Assembly (NCBI GenBank): GCA_910587375.1
Contig: CAJULR010000036.1
Coordinates: forward strand, 124,001-188,000
Length of the DNA: 64,000 nucleotides
Source: Candidatus Gastranaerophilales bacterium
GTDB lineage: Bacteria; Cyanobacteriota; Vampirovibrionia; Gastranaerophilales; Gastranaerophilaceae
Reading direction: 5' to 3'
Shown here: positions 18,014 through 27,872 of the stretch, in pieces
Position numbering within the stretch: position 1 is the stretch's first letter
Layout: each line of letters starts with the position of its first letter
Program-made: the position numbers and the translations under genes
The notes under the pieces: model-generated
What the model was told of the DNA's origin: nothing
The model's database searches: none
What the model saw: the letters and a program-made list of their open reading frames with translations, nothing else

Positions 18014-18991
18014 ATGAACAAAGAAGAAGTATTTTTAAATATAATCTCAAAAACCCTTGGCGACTCAAGCTTTTTAGGGGATGATTGTGCATATTTAAAA
18101 GAATATAACCTTGCAGTGTCTTCTGATACGCTTGTTGAAGATGTACATTTCAGGCTTAAACCCAATGTTGGCGCCATTTCACCATATTCTCTAGGGAAAA
18201 AAGCTCTTCTTGTAAATATAAGCGATATTTTAGCAGCAGGCGCAAAGCCTGAATATTTAACCGTTTCGCTTTCAGGAAACTTAAACACGGATTTTATTGA
18301 AGAATTCTATAAGGGCATAAACGACACCTGTGAAAAACATAATTTAAAAGTGATTGGCGGAGATTTAACCGGCGGAGAAAAAATTTCAATCTCGATTACA
18401 ATTTTTGGAAACACAAAAAACAGAACTGTTTCGTCCCGTGCCGCCGCAAAAGAAGGGTATGTCGTGCTTTTGGCAGGTGAACACGGCTCAAGCGCAGTCG
18501 GGCTTTCAATTTTAAACACCGCAGGCTGTGACACCTTCCTTACCAAGGAAACATTCAAAAACGACTTTATAAAAGCCCATATTGAGCCTGAATTATACCC
18601 TAAAATCAGTGAAATCATCTCAACAAAAGCAAAACATCCATATGCTATGATGGATACATCAGACGGGCTTTATGACGCGATGAAAAAAATTTCTTTGGCT
18701 TCAAATGTCGGCTTTAATGTGGATTATGATAAAATTCCAAAAAAATGCGTCACACTTAACGATGACACAATAGTTCCGGATTTTAACACCGTTCTTTTTG
18801 GCGGAGAAGACTACGGTCTTTTAATTTGTGTTCACAATGAAGATTTTAAAATTTTTGGGGCAGAAATTAAATCCCTTGGCGCGGTTGAAATGGGCACAGT
18901 TACAAAAACACAAGAAAAAGCGCAAGAAAACAAGATTTTAATTAATAATAAGGAAATAAATAAGGATTTAAGGTTTGAACACTTTGAATGA
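18014..18991 (+). CDS. thiL: Thiamine-monophosphate kinase
   Basis: Phosphorylates thiamine monophosphate to the active diphosphate cofactor. It has the PurM/AIR-synthase fold motifs GDDCAYL, SSDTLVEDVHF, LLVNISDILAAGAKPEY, KVIGGDLTGGEKISISITIFG and MMDTSDGLYDAM. The open frame begins at a GTG (18002), but the ATG at 18014 gives the usual N-terminus. Its end overlaps ispD by 17 nt. ThiG is coded separately at 28746-29516; no other thi genes are seen. Confidence 0.94.
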   Translation: MNKEEVFLNIISKTLGDSSFLGDDCAYLKEYNLAVSSDTLVEDVHFRLKPNVGAISPYSLGKKALLVNISDILAAGAKPEYLTVSLSGNLNTDFIEEFYKGINDTCEKHNLKVIGGDLTGGEKISISITIFGNTKNRTVSSRAAAKEGYVVLLAGEHGSSAVGLSILNTAGCDTFLTKETFKNDFIKAHIEPELYPKISEIISTKAKHPYAMMDTSDGLYDAMKKISLASNVGFNVDYDKIPKKCVTLNDDTIVPDFNTVLFGGEDYGLLICVHNEDFKIFGAEIKSLGAVEMGTVTKTQEKAQENKILINNKEINKDLRFEHFE

Positions 18992-19664
18992 CACAAAAAA
19001 CACTAACTTTAAGGCAAAAATATCGGCAATAATCACGGCTGGCGGCACATCAAGCCGTTTTGGCTCAAACAAATTGCTTGAAAATATCGAAATAAACGGG
19101 GTTAAAACATCTGTAATTTCTGCCACGGTTCAAAAATTTCTTCCTTTTTGCGATGAAATTATAATTCCTTGCCACAATGACATTAAAGAATATATTGAAA
19201 CCTGCTTTAAAAACGATAAAATAGGCTTTGCAGCCTTTGGTGAAACCCGTCAAAAATCTGTATTTAACGGGCTTTTAGAGCTTGAAAAATCCAACAATCC
19301 ACCTGATATTGTTTTAATTCACGATGGCGCAAGACCTTTTATTGAGCCTGATACAATTAAACAAACGATTGAAAAATTGAAAACCCACAAAGGGGTGTGT
19401 GTTGGGGTTTATGCGGTTGACACAATAAAAATAACCGATGTTAGCGGAAACATTTTAAAAACAATTGACAGAAACACGGTTTTTCAAGCCCAAACCCCGC
19501 AAGGATTTGATTTTAAAACAATTTTAGAAGCGCACAAAAAACTAAAAAATGAAAATTTTACAGATGATTCAAGCATGCTTGAAGCTTTAAATATCCCTGT
19601 TTTTGCCCTAAAAGGCACTATTTCAAACAAAAAAATAACCTTCAAGGAAGACCTTACACTATAA
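18975..19664 (+). CDS. ispD: 2-C-methyl-D-erythritol 4-phosphate cytidylyltransferase
   Basis: Third step of the MEP isoprenoid pathway. Nucleotidyltransferase signature ITAGGTSSRFGSNK, then CHNDIKEYIE, VLIHDGARPFI, VGVYAVDTIK and the AQTPQGFDF loop. There is no ATG at the start. Two TTG codons (18975, 18984) are possible; AAGGA at 18962-18966 favours the first. The gene overlaps thiL and converges on the minus-strand gene at 19672. Confidence 0.93.
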   Translation: MNTLNDTKNTNFKAKISAIITAGGTSSRFGSNKLLENIEINGVKTSVISATVQKFLPFCDEIIIPCHNDIKEYIETCFKNDKIGFAAFGETRQKSVFNGLLELEKSNNPPDIVLIHDGARPFIEPDTIKQTIEKLKTHKGVCVGVYAVDTIKITDVSGNILKTIDRNTVFQAQTPQGFDFKTILEAHKKLKNENFTDDSSMLEALNIPVFALKGTISNKKITFKEDLTL

Positions 19665-19671
19665 CAAACCT

Positions 19672-21288
19672 TTAAATTGTGCTTTCTTCAATTTTTAATA
19701 ATTCATCATTTGCAGGTTCAAAATCAGGGTTCAAAGATATGCAGTGTTTCATATTCGCCCTGGCAGATTCCCTGTTTCCAAGCGCCATTTCCATAACCCC
19801 TGTGAAATAATAATATTTGTAGTTAAAATTATTCACAAAAGATATCATATACAAAAAGTTTTCCATGGGCTTTTGCTTTTTGCTTTGGTTTAAATATGCA
19901 AGATATTCGCCCCAAGAACTTTCGTATAAAAGGTTTATCGCCAAAGATTTCATCAAATATTCACGCTTTTGTTTGATGTCGTTTTTTAAAACGCCTGTTG
20001 AAACTATATAATATTCATAAAAAAGGTTTTTTGAATTCGGGAGTGCATTTATCTGTTTTTCAAGCTTTGCCAGGTTTTTTTCATTCCCCGGCACATTTTT
20101 ATATGCTATTTGAAGCTTCAGTAAATTTATTGAATTTGTCTTGTCTGTTTTAATTGCCTTTTTATAGTATTCTATAGCCTTTTGTTTTTCTCCTTCAATA
20201 AAATAAATATCCCCAAGGCCGGATAATGTCGGCCCGTAGTTTTTATTTAAATCAAAGCTTTGAAGGAAATTTTTCTTTGCAAGGTCAACCTTTCCTGTGT
20301 TTAATTGACTTTGCGCCTGCAGGGTTAAAATTTTATAATTATTTTTATTAAAATTCAAAATATTTTGGCATTCGTTAATCACCTTGTAATAATTACCTCT
20401 AAGGTAATTTGCGGTAATTAAATGAAATTTCTTATCATTTTCATTGCCTGATAAGTTTGCAACAATTTCTTCTTTTTGAATTAAGAATTTATTTTTAAAT
20501 TCCGGGGTTAAAATTTCAGAGTTTTCATATTTTTCAATAAATTTAAGCGCCTCTTTGTGCTTGCCTGCACGGTTTAACACCTCTGCCTTATAGCTTAAAT
20601 AATTTGAATTTTCAGGATTTTTTTTAATTGCAGTATCAATAAACATTAATGCCTGTTGATATTGTCTGCTCTCTAAAAGCGCCTGCGCCATAACAAAATT
20701 TGCATAGTCTGATTTTTCCATCAGGCTTGTTTTTTTACTTAAATCAAACGCTGTTTCTTCGGGTGTATTATCAAAATAAATTGAAGCATAGGCCTTTGCA
20801 AGGTAAATTTCTTCCCCTTTTTCAAGGTCGTAGCTGTCTTTGTAGCTTTTTTTAAGGTTTTCTGTCTGGCTTGCAAAATACATCTGGTTTTTAATCTTTG
20901 AAATTGCAACATCTCCAAGTGTGAAAAACCCGATTTCATACATTGATTTTGCAAAAACAAAAAGTGCAACGTCATTATCAAGCTCTGAAACTATTTTAGA
21001 ATAATCATTATACGCAAGGGAAACGTTTCCTTGGTTAAAACGTCTTGTTGTGTCTATATATTCCTGCTTTTGCCTTGTTTTCTCATCCGCGCTTTCATAT
21101 TCGCTCTTTGAATCTCCGTCAAGGTTTAAAAAAGTGTCCACAACTGTGATTAAATTAAAAGCCTTCGGCTGAGGTTCAACAGAATATGCGGGTGCTTGAA
21201 AACAGGATAAAAAAGCACAGCAAAAAGCACACAAAAACAGGCTTTTTGCTTTTTTAAACTTATTTAATTTTCTCTTTTTTATTGTCAT
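19672..21288 (-). CDS. Exported TPR-repeat protein
   Basis: A Lys/Arg-rich start and hydrophobic stretch (SLFLCAFCCAFLSCFQAPAYS) form a signal peptide. The remaining 490 residues contain many TPR-like helices (for example QYQQALMFIDTAIKKNPENSNY, GPTLSGLGDIYFIEGEKQKAIEYYKKAI, ARANMKHCISLNPDFEPA). It is probably a periplasmic or outer-membrane-associated scaffold. Several cysteines in the signal region might suggest a lipoprotein, but no clean lipobox is visible. It lies downstream of the HD-GYP gene on the same strand. Specific role unknown. Confidence 0.8.
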   Translation of the reverse strand: MTIKKRKLNKFKKAKSLFLCAFCCAFLSCFQAPAYSVEPQPKAFNLITVVDTFLNLDGDSKSEYESADEKTRQKQEYIDTTRRFNQGNVSLAYNDYSKIVSELDNDVALFVFAKSMYEIGFFTLGDVAISKIKNQMYFASQTENLKKSYKDSYDLEKGEEIYLAKAYASIYFDNTPEETAFDLSKKTSLMEKSDYANFVMAQALLESRQYQQALMFIDTAIKKNPENSNYLSYKAEVLNRAGKHKEALKFIEKYENSEILTPEFKNKFLIQKEEIVANLSGNENDKKFHLITANYLRGNYYKVINECQNILNFNKNNYKILTLQAQSQLNTGKVDLAKKNFLQSFDLNKNYGPTLSGLGDIYFIEGEKQKAIEYYKKAIKTDKTNSINLLKLQIAYKNVPGNEKNLAKLEKQINALPNSKNLFYEYYIVSTGVLKNDIKQKREYLMKSLAINLLYESSWGEYLAYLNQSKKQKPMENFLYMISFVNNFNYKYYYFTGVMEMALGNRESARANMKHCISLNPDFEPANDELLKIEESTI

Positions 21289-21337
21289 TCTTTTGTTTTG
21301 TCCGCCCCGTTTTATGTGCTGTGTTTTGGGTTTAATA

Positions 21338-23095
21338 TTATTCTTCTTCAGTATAATATTTTAAAAATGCTGATATAAACCTTTCTTCTTCCTGTGTTAA
21401 TTCTCTTTCTGTATGTTCCACAAGAAGGGTGTATAAATCAAGAAGAGTGTATTTGCTTAACGTTACCTTGTCGTTCATATCTAAAATTTTTGAATCTGTT
21501 ATCATAACATTTATGATTTTATCGGCCTCAATAGATAAAAACGCGTCAGTCATTTTTTTGTCAAAGTGCGTGCCTGTATCTTTAATTAAAATTCCAATTG
21601 CTTTTTCAATCGGCATTTTAGACCTGTAGTGTCTTTTTGATGTAATTGCGTCAAATACATCAGACACGGCGAGCATTCTTCCCCCAAGAGGAATGTTTTC
21701 ACCTTTTAATTTTCTAAAATACCCTGAACCATCAAATTTTTCATGATGAGATGAGGCAATACGCGCAACGTCTTTATATTCATTTGAAAAATAGATTTTA
21801 GATAAGATATCATAGGTAATTTGAACATGCTGTTGAATGTGTGCATATTCTTCATCTGTTAATTTTCCTTCTTTTTGAAGAACAGAATCCCTTATCCCGA
21901 TTTTTCCAATGTCATGCAACAAAGACGCCTGTCTTATCACTTCTTTTTGCTTATCGTCAAAGTTCAATTTGTCGCAAATAAGCATTGTATACATAGTAAC
22001 CCTTTTTGAATGACCGGATGTAATTTTGTCCCGGGCGTCAATTGAGGCTGAAAGCGTATCTACAAAGCTTGATAAAAGCATTTTTTGATCTTCAATAAAC
22101 TGTTTTTGTTTATTAAAAAGAGTGGCGTTTTCAAGGGCAATTCCTGCAGATGAACCTATTGCAATCAATAAATCTTCATCTTTTTCTGTAAAGTGTCCGT
22201 CTTTTTTGTTTAAAACCTGGAATACGCCCACAATTTCATGGCTCATATTCCTAATTGGCATACAAAGAATACTTGTTGTTTTATAGCCTGTTTGATTGTC
22301 TATTTCTTTATTAAACCTTGAATCTTTATACGCTTCTTTAATATTCACGGTTTCGCCCGTGGTTGCAACATGTCCTGCAAGGCCAAGGCTTGAATCAAAC
22401 CTGATTTCTTTTGTGTTCATGCCAAGCGCAACTTTGGACCACAATTCTCTTTTTTCTTCATCCAAAAGAAAAACCGTACACCTGTCTGCATTTAGTGCAA
22501 GCTTAATTTCCTGCGCAATAATTGTCAAAAGATTGTCTAAATTTGTTTCAAGTGCTATAGTTCTTCCAACCTTTAAAAGCGCAATTAAAGGGTCTTCGCC
22601 GTGCTGCTCCGGAATAAAACTTGGTTTTTCGGTTGAAATTATTTTCTTTTTGTTTAATTTTTGAATTTTGTCTTCAATTTCAGAAATTTTTTCATCAAAA
22701 TCATACTCTTCCATTATGGTAAGGTTTAAAGCCCTTCTTATGAGTTCAAGAGAAACATCATAATTTCCCTCTTCAAACTCAATTAAGCCCATAAAGAAAT
22801 TGTTGATTTTTTGTGCAAAATAAGAGTGCGAGGAAGCTGCCAAATATTTCGCGTCATTTAAAATAGCAAGGGTTTTATAATAGCTTAATTTATTGGTTTT
22901 ATAGTTTATATACCCAAACATAGACATTGAAAAAGACACTAAATCAAACGCCTTAATTGCAATTGACACCTTTCTTAAATTATCAATGTCAAAAACGTTC
23001 GGCCGTTTATTGCCTTCTAAAATATCGTTAAACAAGGATATTAATTTATCCTTAACTTCGATATAGCTATTCTCCGTATTTATCGCGTTGTTCAA
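21338..23095 (-). CDS. GAF + HD-GYP family phosphohydrolase, probable c-di-GMP phosphodiesterase
   Basis: Layout of the 585 residues: a helical N-terminal domain (1-165), a GAF domain (about 175-330, LNADRCTVFLLDEEKRELW ... TTSILCMPIRN), and an HD-GYP domain (about 350-545). The metal ligands are seen in GHSKR, LLHDIGKIGI, IQQHVQITYDIL, SSHHEKFDGSG and VSDVFDAITSKRHYR. The name-giving GYP reads GYF here, a substitution found in some family members; activity cannot be judged from it. The start is TTG with AGGAAGGG upstream. It is likely to oppose the GGDEF protein at the left edge. Confidence 0.9.
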   Translation of the reverse strand: MNNAINTENSYIEVKDKLISLFNDILEGNKRPNVFDIDNLRKVSIAIKAFDLVSFSMSMFGYINYKTNKLSYYKTLAILNDAKYLAASSHSYFAQKINNFFMGLIEFEEGNYDVSLELIRRALNLTIMEEYDFDEKISEIEDKIQKLNKKKIISTEKPSFIPEQHGEDPLIALLKVGRTIALETNLDNLLTIIAQEIKLALNADRCTVFLLDEEKRELWSKVALGMNTKEIRFDSSLGLAGHVATTGETVNIKEAYKDSRFNKEIDNQTGYKTTSILCMPIRNMSHEIVGVFQVLNKKDGHFTEKDEDLLIAIGSSAGIALENATLFNKQKQFIEDQKMLLSSFVDTLSASIDARDKITSGHSKRVTMYTMLICDKLNFDDKQKEVIRQASLLHDIGKIGIRDSVLQKEGKLTDEEYAHIQQHVQITYDILSKIYFSNEYKDVARIASSHHEKFDGSGYFRKLKGENIPLGGRMLAVSDVFDAITSKRHYRSKMPIEKAIGILIKDTGTHFDKKMTDAFLSIEADKIINVMITDSKILDMNDKVTLSKYTLLDLYTLLVEHTERELTQEEERFISAFLKYYTEEE

Positions 23096-23174
23096 AATAA
23101 CCCTTCCTAATATTTAGAATTATACTATATGTTTCAACTAAATAAAATAAAACATATTGTGTATTTTACAATTA

Positions 23175-25109
23175 TTATTTTAGGGTTTCTTGCAAGGAGT
23201 TATATTTTTTAGCTTCAATAATCACCATAAGGCAAGATATATCAGCAGGTTTCACCCCGCCAATCCTTAGCGCCTGGCCTAAAGTTTTTGGCCTGATTTT
23301 TGTTAAAATTTCTCTTGTTTCGGTTGAAATTTGTTTTAAATCTGTATAATCAATGTCTTCAGGAATTTTTATTTTTTCAAGTTTGTCCGCAGAATTCACT
23401 TGTTCTTCCTGACGTTTGATATATCCGTCATATTTTATTAAAATTTCAGCCTCTTCTAAAACTTCTTTTATAAAATATTTATCTTCAGGGCTTTTTTGAA
23501 CACAAACAGGCTCATAATTAAGCTCATAAAGCACTTTAAAATCAACGTTTGGCCTTTTAATAAGCTGATATGCGCTTTGTCCGACATCTAAATTTTCCCC
23601 GAATTTTGCCATAATTTCCTTGTTTTCAGGTGTCGGGGAGATTTTTGTGTTTCTTAAGTTTTCAATTTCTTTTTCAATTATATCTTTTTTATCCAAAAAT
23701 CTTTGATAATTTTCTTCTTTAACAAGCCCGATTTTTTTACCCAACTCCATCAGGCGAAAATCCGCATTGTCCTGCCTTAAAATAAGCCTGTATTCACTCC
23801 TCGATGTTAGCATTCTGTATGGTTCCAATAAATCTTTTGTAACCAAATCATCAATAAGTGTTCCTATATAGGAACTTGAACGTTCTAATTCAATTAAATC
23901 TTCATTGCCTGCATATTTTACAGCATTAATCCCTGCAATAAGCCCTTGGGCTGCCGCTTCTTCATACCCCGATGTGCCGTTTATCTGCCCTGCAAGAAAT
24001 AACCCTTTAATTTTCTTTGTCATAAGGCTGTGGCTTAGTTCCACCGCAGGCACCGAATCATATTCAACCGCATATGCAGGCTTTATTACAGAAACGTTTT
24101 CTAAGCCGGGAAGCGATTGCAGCATTTGAATTTGAACTTCAATCGGCAAACTTGTTGAAAACCCCTGAACATAGGTTTCATAAGTGTCTGCACCTTCAGG
24201 TTCAATAAAAATATGGTGTGAAGGATTGTGTGCAAAGCGTACAACCTTATCTTCAATTGAAGGACAGTATCTTGGCCCAATTCCTGTTATCATCCCTTGA
24301 TACATCGGGCTTTTATCCAAATTATCCTTAATTATTTTATGGGTTAGTTCATTTGTTTTTGTTAAATAACAAGGAACCATAGGTCTTATATGGTGGTTTT
24401 TCTTAAAAGAAAAGAAATTTAGACAACCTGAATAATATGGGTTATTATCCGGCTCATCCGGCGGCTGAATTATAAGTTTTGAATAGTCAATAGTTCTGTT
24501 ATCAACCCTTGCAGGGGTTCCTGTTTTAAGTTTTTTCAAAGGAAGCCCAAGTTTTAACAAACTTTCAGACAATCCAATTGCAGCCTGTTCCCCAAGACGC
24601 CCTGCCCTAAAAGATTTTAGGCCTACATAAATTTTCCCCTCAAGGCTTGTTCCCGTAGTTAAAATAACGCTTTTTGCAAAATATTTAAGCCCAAGTTCAT
24701 CTTCAACCCCAATAACCTTGTCATCTTCCGCCAGAAGCCCTGTTATTTGGGTCTGTTTCAGAGAAATATTTTCTTCACCCTCAATTATATTTCTCATAAA
24801 ACTTTTGTATTCTTTTTTATCGGATTGTGCCCTTAAAGCTCGTACCGCAGGCCCTTTTGAAGAATTTAACATTTTAAACTGCATATAGGTGTTATCGGTT
24901 ACATCCCCCATAACGCCGCCAAGTGCGTCAATTTCTCTTACAAGGTTTGACTTTGCAGGCCCGCCAACCGCAGGGTTACAGGGCATTAGGGCAATGTTAT
25001 CCAAATTTAAAGATGTAAACAAAACCTTTGCGCCAAGTCTAGAGGCGGCAATTGCCGCCTCACAACCTGCATGTCCTGCACCAACCACTATTACATCATA
25101 TTTATACAA
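23175..25109 (-). CDS. mnmG: tRNA uridine 5-carboxymethylaminomethyl modification enzyme MnmG (GidA)
   Basis: FAD-dependent partner of MnmE that builds the 5-carboxymethylaminomethyl group on wobble uridine 34. Dinucleotide-binding N-terminus DVIVVGAGHAGCEAA, then MPCNPAVGGPAKSNLVREIDALGG, TGTSLEGKIY, TGTPARV, GPRYCPSIEDKV and GYEEAAAQGLIAGIN are all diagnostic. The start is TTG with GGAAA upstream. 644 residues is full length, and the helical C-terminus that binds MnmE is present. It follows the ompH-like gene by 17 nt. Confidence 0.96.
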   Translation of the reverse strand: MYKYDVIVVGAGHAGCEAAIAASRLGAKVLFTSLNLDNIALMPCNPAVGGPAKSNLVREIDALGGVMGDVTDNTYMQFKMLNSSKGPAVRALRAQSDKKEYKSFMRNIIEGEENISLKQTQITGLLAEDDKVIGVEDELGLKYFAKSVILTTGTSLEGKIYVGLKSFRAGRLGEQAAIGLSESLLKLGLPLKKLKTGTPARVDNRTIDYSKLIIQPPDEPDNNPYYSGCLNFFSFKKNHHIRPMVPCYLTKTNELTHKIIKDNLDKSPMYQGMITGIGPRYCPSIEDKVVRFAHNPSHHIFIEPEGADTYETYVQGFSTSLPIEVQIQMLQSLPGLENVSVIKPAYAVEYDSVPAVELSHSLMTKKIKGLFLAGQINGTSGYEEAAAQGLIAGINAVKYAGNEDLIELERSSSYIGTLIDDLVTKDLLEPYRMLTSRSEYRLILRQDNADFRLMELGKKIGLVKEENYQRFLDKKDIIEKEIENLRNTKISPTPENKEIMAKFGENLDVGQSAYQLIKRPNVDFKVLYELNYEPVCVQKSPEDKYFIKEVLEEAEILIKYDGYIKRQEEQVNSADKLEKIKIPEDIDYTDLKQISTETREILTKIRPKTLGQALRIGGVKPADISCLMVIIEAKKYNSLQETLK

Positions 25110-25126
25110 AAGCGGTTTTCCTTTAA

Positions 25127-25567
25127 CTATTTAAGAGCATTTAAAACATCAAGCGTGCAGTCTACGCCGCCTGTTACTCTTGAATCTTTCTTAATAATGA
25201 TATCAAGTTTCTTTGCAACTCTTACTCTTTCAGCTGCTGCAACTACTTTTGCAGTAAGTTCTGCTTCGTATTTATTTCTTGTAACAGCGTAATCTTGTTG
25301 CTTTGCACGAACTTGTTTAACAGATTCATTTCTTATTGCTTTTCTTTCAGCGTCTGTTTTTGCAGTTGCAATTTTCTTATCTTGAGCTTCTGCATACGCT
25401 TTTATTGCTGCAACTTTTTTATCTAAAGCTTGTGTATATTGTTTTGCAAGCGGATAGCTTGTTGAAACTTTTGCATAATCAACATAGCCGATTCCTGCAG
25501 CAAAGCTTGCGTTTGCCCCTGCAAATACAAATAATGCCAAAAGTGCTGTCATAATTGCTTTTTTCAT
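25127..25567 (-). CDS. OmpH/Skp-like periplasmic chaperone
   Basis: A signal peptide (MKKAIMTALLALFVFAGANASFAA) is followed by GIGYVDYAKVSTSYPLAKQY, the usual first strand and helix of OmpH/Skp. A long Lys/Ala-rich helical region follows, then a closing strand near IIIKKDSRVTGGVDCTLDVLNAL. At 146 residues it is a normal Skp-like length. The family holds outer-membrane proteins in the periplasm, again indicating a diderm cell. AAGGAG lies at correct spacing before the ATG. Confidence 0.85.
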   Translation of the reverse strand: MKKAIMTALLALFVFAGANASFAAGIGYVDYAKVSTSYPLAKQYTQALDKKVAAIKAYAEAQDKKIATAKTDAERKAIRNESVKQVRAKQQDYAVTRNKYEAELTAKVVAAAERVRVAKKLDIIIKKDSRVTGGVDCTLDVLNALK

Positions 25568-25615
25568 AAGTTTTTCTCCTTTTTATACGGGCGATTTTCA
25601 CCCTGTTTTTATTTT

Positions 25616-26545
25616 TTAAACTATTATTTTCGCGCCCTCGTTTTCAACAGGAAGAGTATAAATTTGCGCGTTCACATTTATATTATTCCAGGTTGAAGAC
25701 ACAATTTCTTTTATCGCTTCAGTGTTTGTACCATCCTGAATAACTGCAACAGAAGGGCCTGCCCCTGCAAGAACACACCCTAAAACCCCTTCTGTATGTT
25801 TTAAATTATCCATAATTTGCTGCATTCCAGGAACAAGCTTTGTCCTGTAGGGCTGGTGTAATCTATCCTTTAGGGCAAGTTTTAATAATTCTTTATCATG
25901 CGTATGCACAGCTTGAACAAACATGGCTGAGTGCCTTAAATTATACACGGCGTCTTTCATTGGAACATCCGCCGGAAGGACACTTCTTGAAATCCCCGTA
26001 GAAAGTTCGTAATCAGGAATACAAATTGTCACAAGCCAATCTTCAGGCCAGGGAAGCTTTTTAGAAACAACAGAACCGTCTACTTCCCAATCAGATAAAA
26101 CAACACCGCCCAAAATTGCAGGGGCAATATTATCCGGGTGTCCTTCAATTTCCGTTGCAATAGAAAGCAAAACTGCTTCATCCGCTGGCTTTCCAAGAAG
26201 CTCATTTGCCGCAATCAGCCCGCCCACAATAACAGAAGCAGATGAACCAAGGCCGCGCGCAACAGGTATCCCTGTTTTAATTGAAATTTTAAGCTCGTTT
26301 GGGCTTTGGCCTATGTAGTTATACAAAAGCTCTATCGCCTTATATACAATATTATTCTTGTCCCTTGGAATATTTTCAATATTTTCAAGGCCAAATTCAT
26401 CAATAATATTTATCTCAATCCCGGAGCCCGGAAGTACTGTTTCTTCAATTGTAATAACATTATAAACAGGAAGCGCAAGCCCGAGGCAATCAAAGCCACA
26501 CCCTAAGTTTGCAATTGTTGCAGGTATTTGAGCAGTTACTTTCAT
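25616..26545 (-). CDS. thrB: Homoserine kinase
   Basis: GHMP-family kinase that makes O-phosphohomoserine for threonine synthesis. Diagnostic segments are PATIANLGCGFDCLGLAL at the start, the ATP loop PVARGLGSSASVIVGG, ATEIEGHPDNIAPAILGG and the C-terminal AGAGPSVAVI. 309 residues, complete. It lies 31 nt after dnaN on the same strand. Confidence 0.95.
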   Translation of the reverse strand: MKVTAQIPATIANLGCGFDCLGLALPVYNVITIEETVLPGSGIEINIIDEFGLENIENIPRDKNNIVYKAIELLYNYIGQSPNELKISIKTGIPVARGLGSSASVIVGGLIAANELLGKPADEAVLLSIATEIEGHPDNIAPAILGGVVLSDWEVDGSVVSKKLPWPEDWLVTICIPDYELSTGISRSVLPADVPMKDAVYNLRHSAMFVQAVHTHDKELLKLALKDRLHQPYRTKLVPGMQQIMDNLKHTEGVLGCVLAGAGPSVAVIQDGTNTEAIKEIVSSTWNNINVNAQIYTLPVENEGAKIIV

Positions 26546-26576
26546 CTGAAAAAATCCTTATACCCTTGTTTTGCCC

Positions 26577-27716
26577 TTATTGCCTTACCTGAACAGGCAT
26601 AATCAAACAAATATAGTTATTATCCTCTTCTTCACTTTCTGCTTCAGGTTTAAAGATAGAAGCAGAAAGGTTTGTAGACATTTCAACCTTTACATTTTTT
26701 GAATCCATATTCTTAAGGCTGTCTAGCACGTATCTGTAGTTAAATGCAATTAAAAGGTTTTCATAAGAATATTCTATATCAAGAAAATCCTTGCCTGAAC
26801 CTGATTCAGGGGTGTCTGTACTGATTTCTAAACTGTTTTCATCAAAATTAAATTTAACAATATTTGTTCTTTCATTAACCATTACAGAAACTCTCTCAAT
26901 TGCCTGGATAAGCTCTTCCCTTACAATTGATACAGTTTTTTCGTTTGTGGTTGGAATTAACTGTTGATACTTTGGATAAGTTCCTTCAATTAACCTTGAT
27001 TGGAAAGTTACATCAGAAAATTCAAAAACAATTTTATTTCTCTTTACGATAAATTTAACAGACTCATCTTTTACCATAGAAATAATTCTTGAAACTTCAA
27101 GCAAAGTTCTTGCAGGGGAAATAAACATAATACTTTCACCCTTTGAATTAATTTCTTTTCTTGATCTGGTTAAGCGGTTGCCATCTGTTGCAACCATCTC
27201 CAATATGTTTGCATTTATATTAAAACAAACCCCTGAAAGTACACTTCCTGTTTCATTTTGCGCAGTTGAAAAAGCAGTTTGCTTAATTCCTTTATTCAAA
27301 AGCCCTGTGTTTATTTCAAACTCTTTATCTTCTTCGCTTTGCGCCACATCATCAAACACTTTTGGATATTCTTCAGCGCTTATTCCTATAAGTTCAAACT
27401 TTGTTTTTCCGCAAGAAATTGTTACAACATTTGTTTCATCATTCAATTTTAAAACAATCGGCTTATCTGGAAGTTTATTTGTAATTTCTTCCAAAGTCTT
27501 AGCAGAAAGAGTTATCTTTCCTTCAGATACAACTTCTGCTTTTAATTTAAAACTAATTGAAAGGTTTAAATCCGTTGCAAGGAACCTTACTCTGTCACTT
27601 GAAATTGTTTCGATTAAAATATTTGACAAAACAGGCTGCACCCCTTTTGATGATGTTATATTTTTTACAACCTTTATGCCGTTCAAAAATTCTTCTTTGT
27701 TTAAAACAATTTCCAT
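26577..27716 (-). CDS. dnaN: DNA polymerase III beta subunit (sliding clamp)
   Basis: Ring-shaped processivity factor of DNA polymerase III. Three clamp repeats are visible over 379 residues, with the characteristic N-terminus (MEIVLNKEEFLNGIKVVKNITS), VLSNILIE, FISPARTLLEVSRI and the C-terminal MPVQVR. The usual neighbour dnaA is absent; comF lies upstream and thrB downstream. AAAGGAAA precedes the ATG. The 150 bp upstream are extremely AT-rich with several TATAAT-like hexamers on both strands. Confidence 0.96.
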   Translation of the reverse strand: MEIVLNKEEFLNGIKVVKNITSSKGVQPVLSNILIETISSDRVRFLATDLNLSISFKLKAEVVSEGKITLSAKTLEEITNKLPDKPIVLKLNDETNVVTISCGKTKFELIGISAEEYPKVFDDVAQSEEDKEFEINTGLLNKGIKQTAFSTAQNETGSVLSGVCFNINANILEMVATDGNRLTRSRKEINSKGESIMFISPARTLLEVSRIISMVKDESVKFIVKRNKIVFEFSDVTFQSRLIEGTYPKYQQLIPTTNEKTVSIVREELIQAIERVSVMVNERTNIVKFNFDENSLEISTDTPESGSGKDFLDIEYSYENLLIAFNYRYVLDSLKNMDSKNVKVEMSTNLSASIFKPEAESEEEDNNYICLIMPVQVRQ

Positions 27717-27731
27717 TTTTTAAGATTTCCT

Positions 27732-27800
27732 TTTTTTAAACCTTCTATATTATAAAATATATTATATTATAAATAAAATAATAATATATAATAAGGGATT
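27732..27800. promoter_or_regulatory. AT-rich promoter region upstream of dnaN
   Basis: About 70 bp made almost wholly of A and T, with repeated TATAAT/ATTATA hexamers readable on both strands. It probably contains the dnaN promoter. I looked for DnaA boxes (TTATNCACA) and found none, so it is not supported as a replication origin. Confidence 0.4.
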
Positions 27801-27872
27801 AAAAATTGTGCAAAACCCACCCCAAGGCTTGTCATTATTAACTTTTTCTCTGTGTAAATTCTGTTCAAAATT

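Noticed and set aside
27732..27872. Replication origin next to dnaN
   Set aside because: AT-rich but without DnaA boxes, and no dnaA gene nearby.
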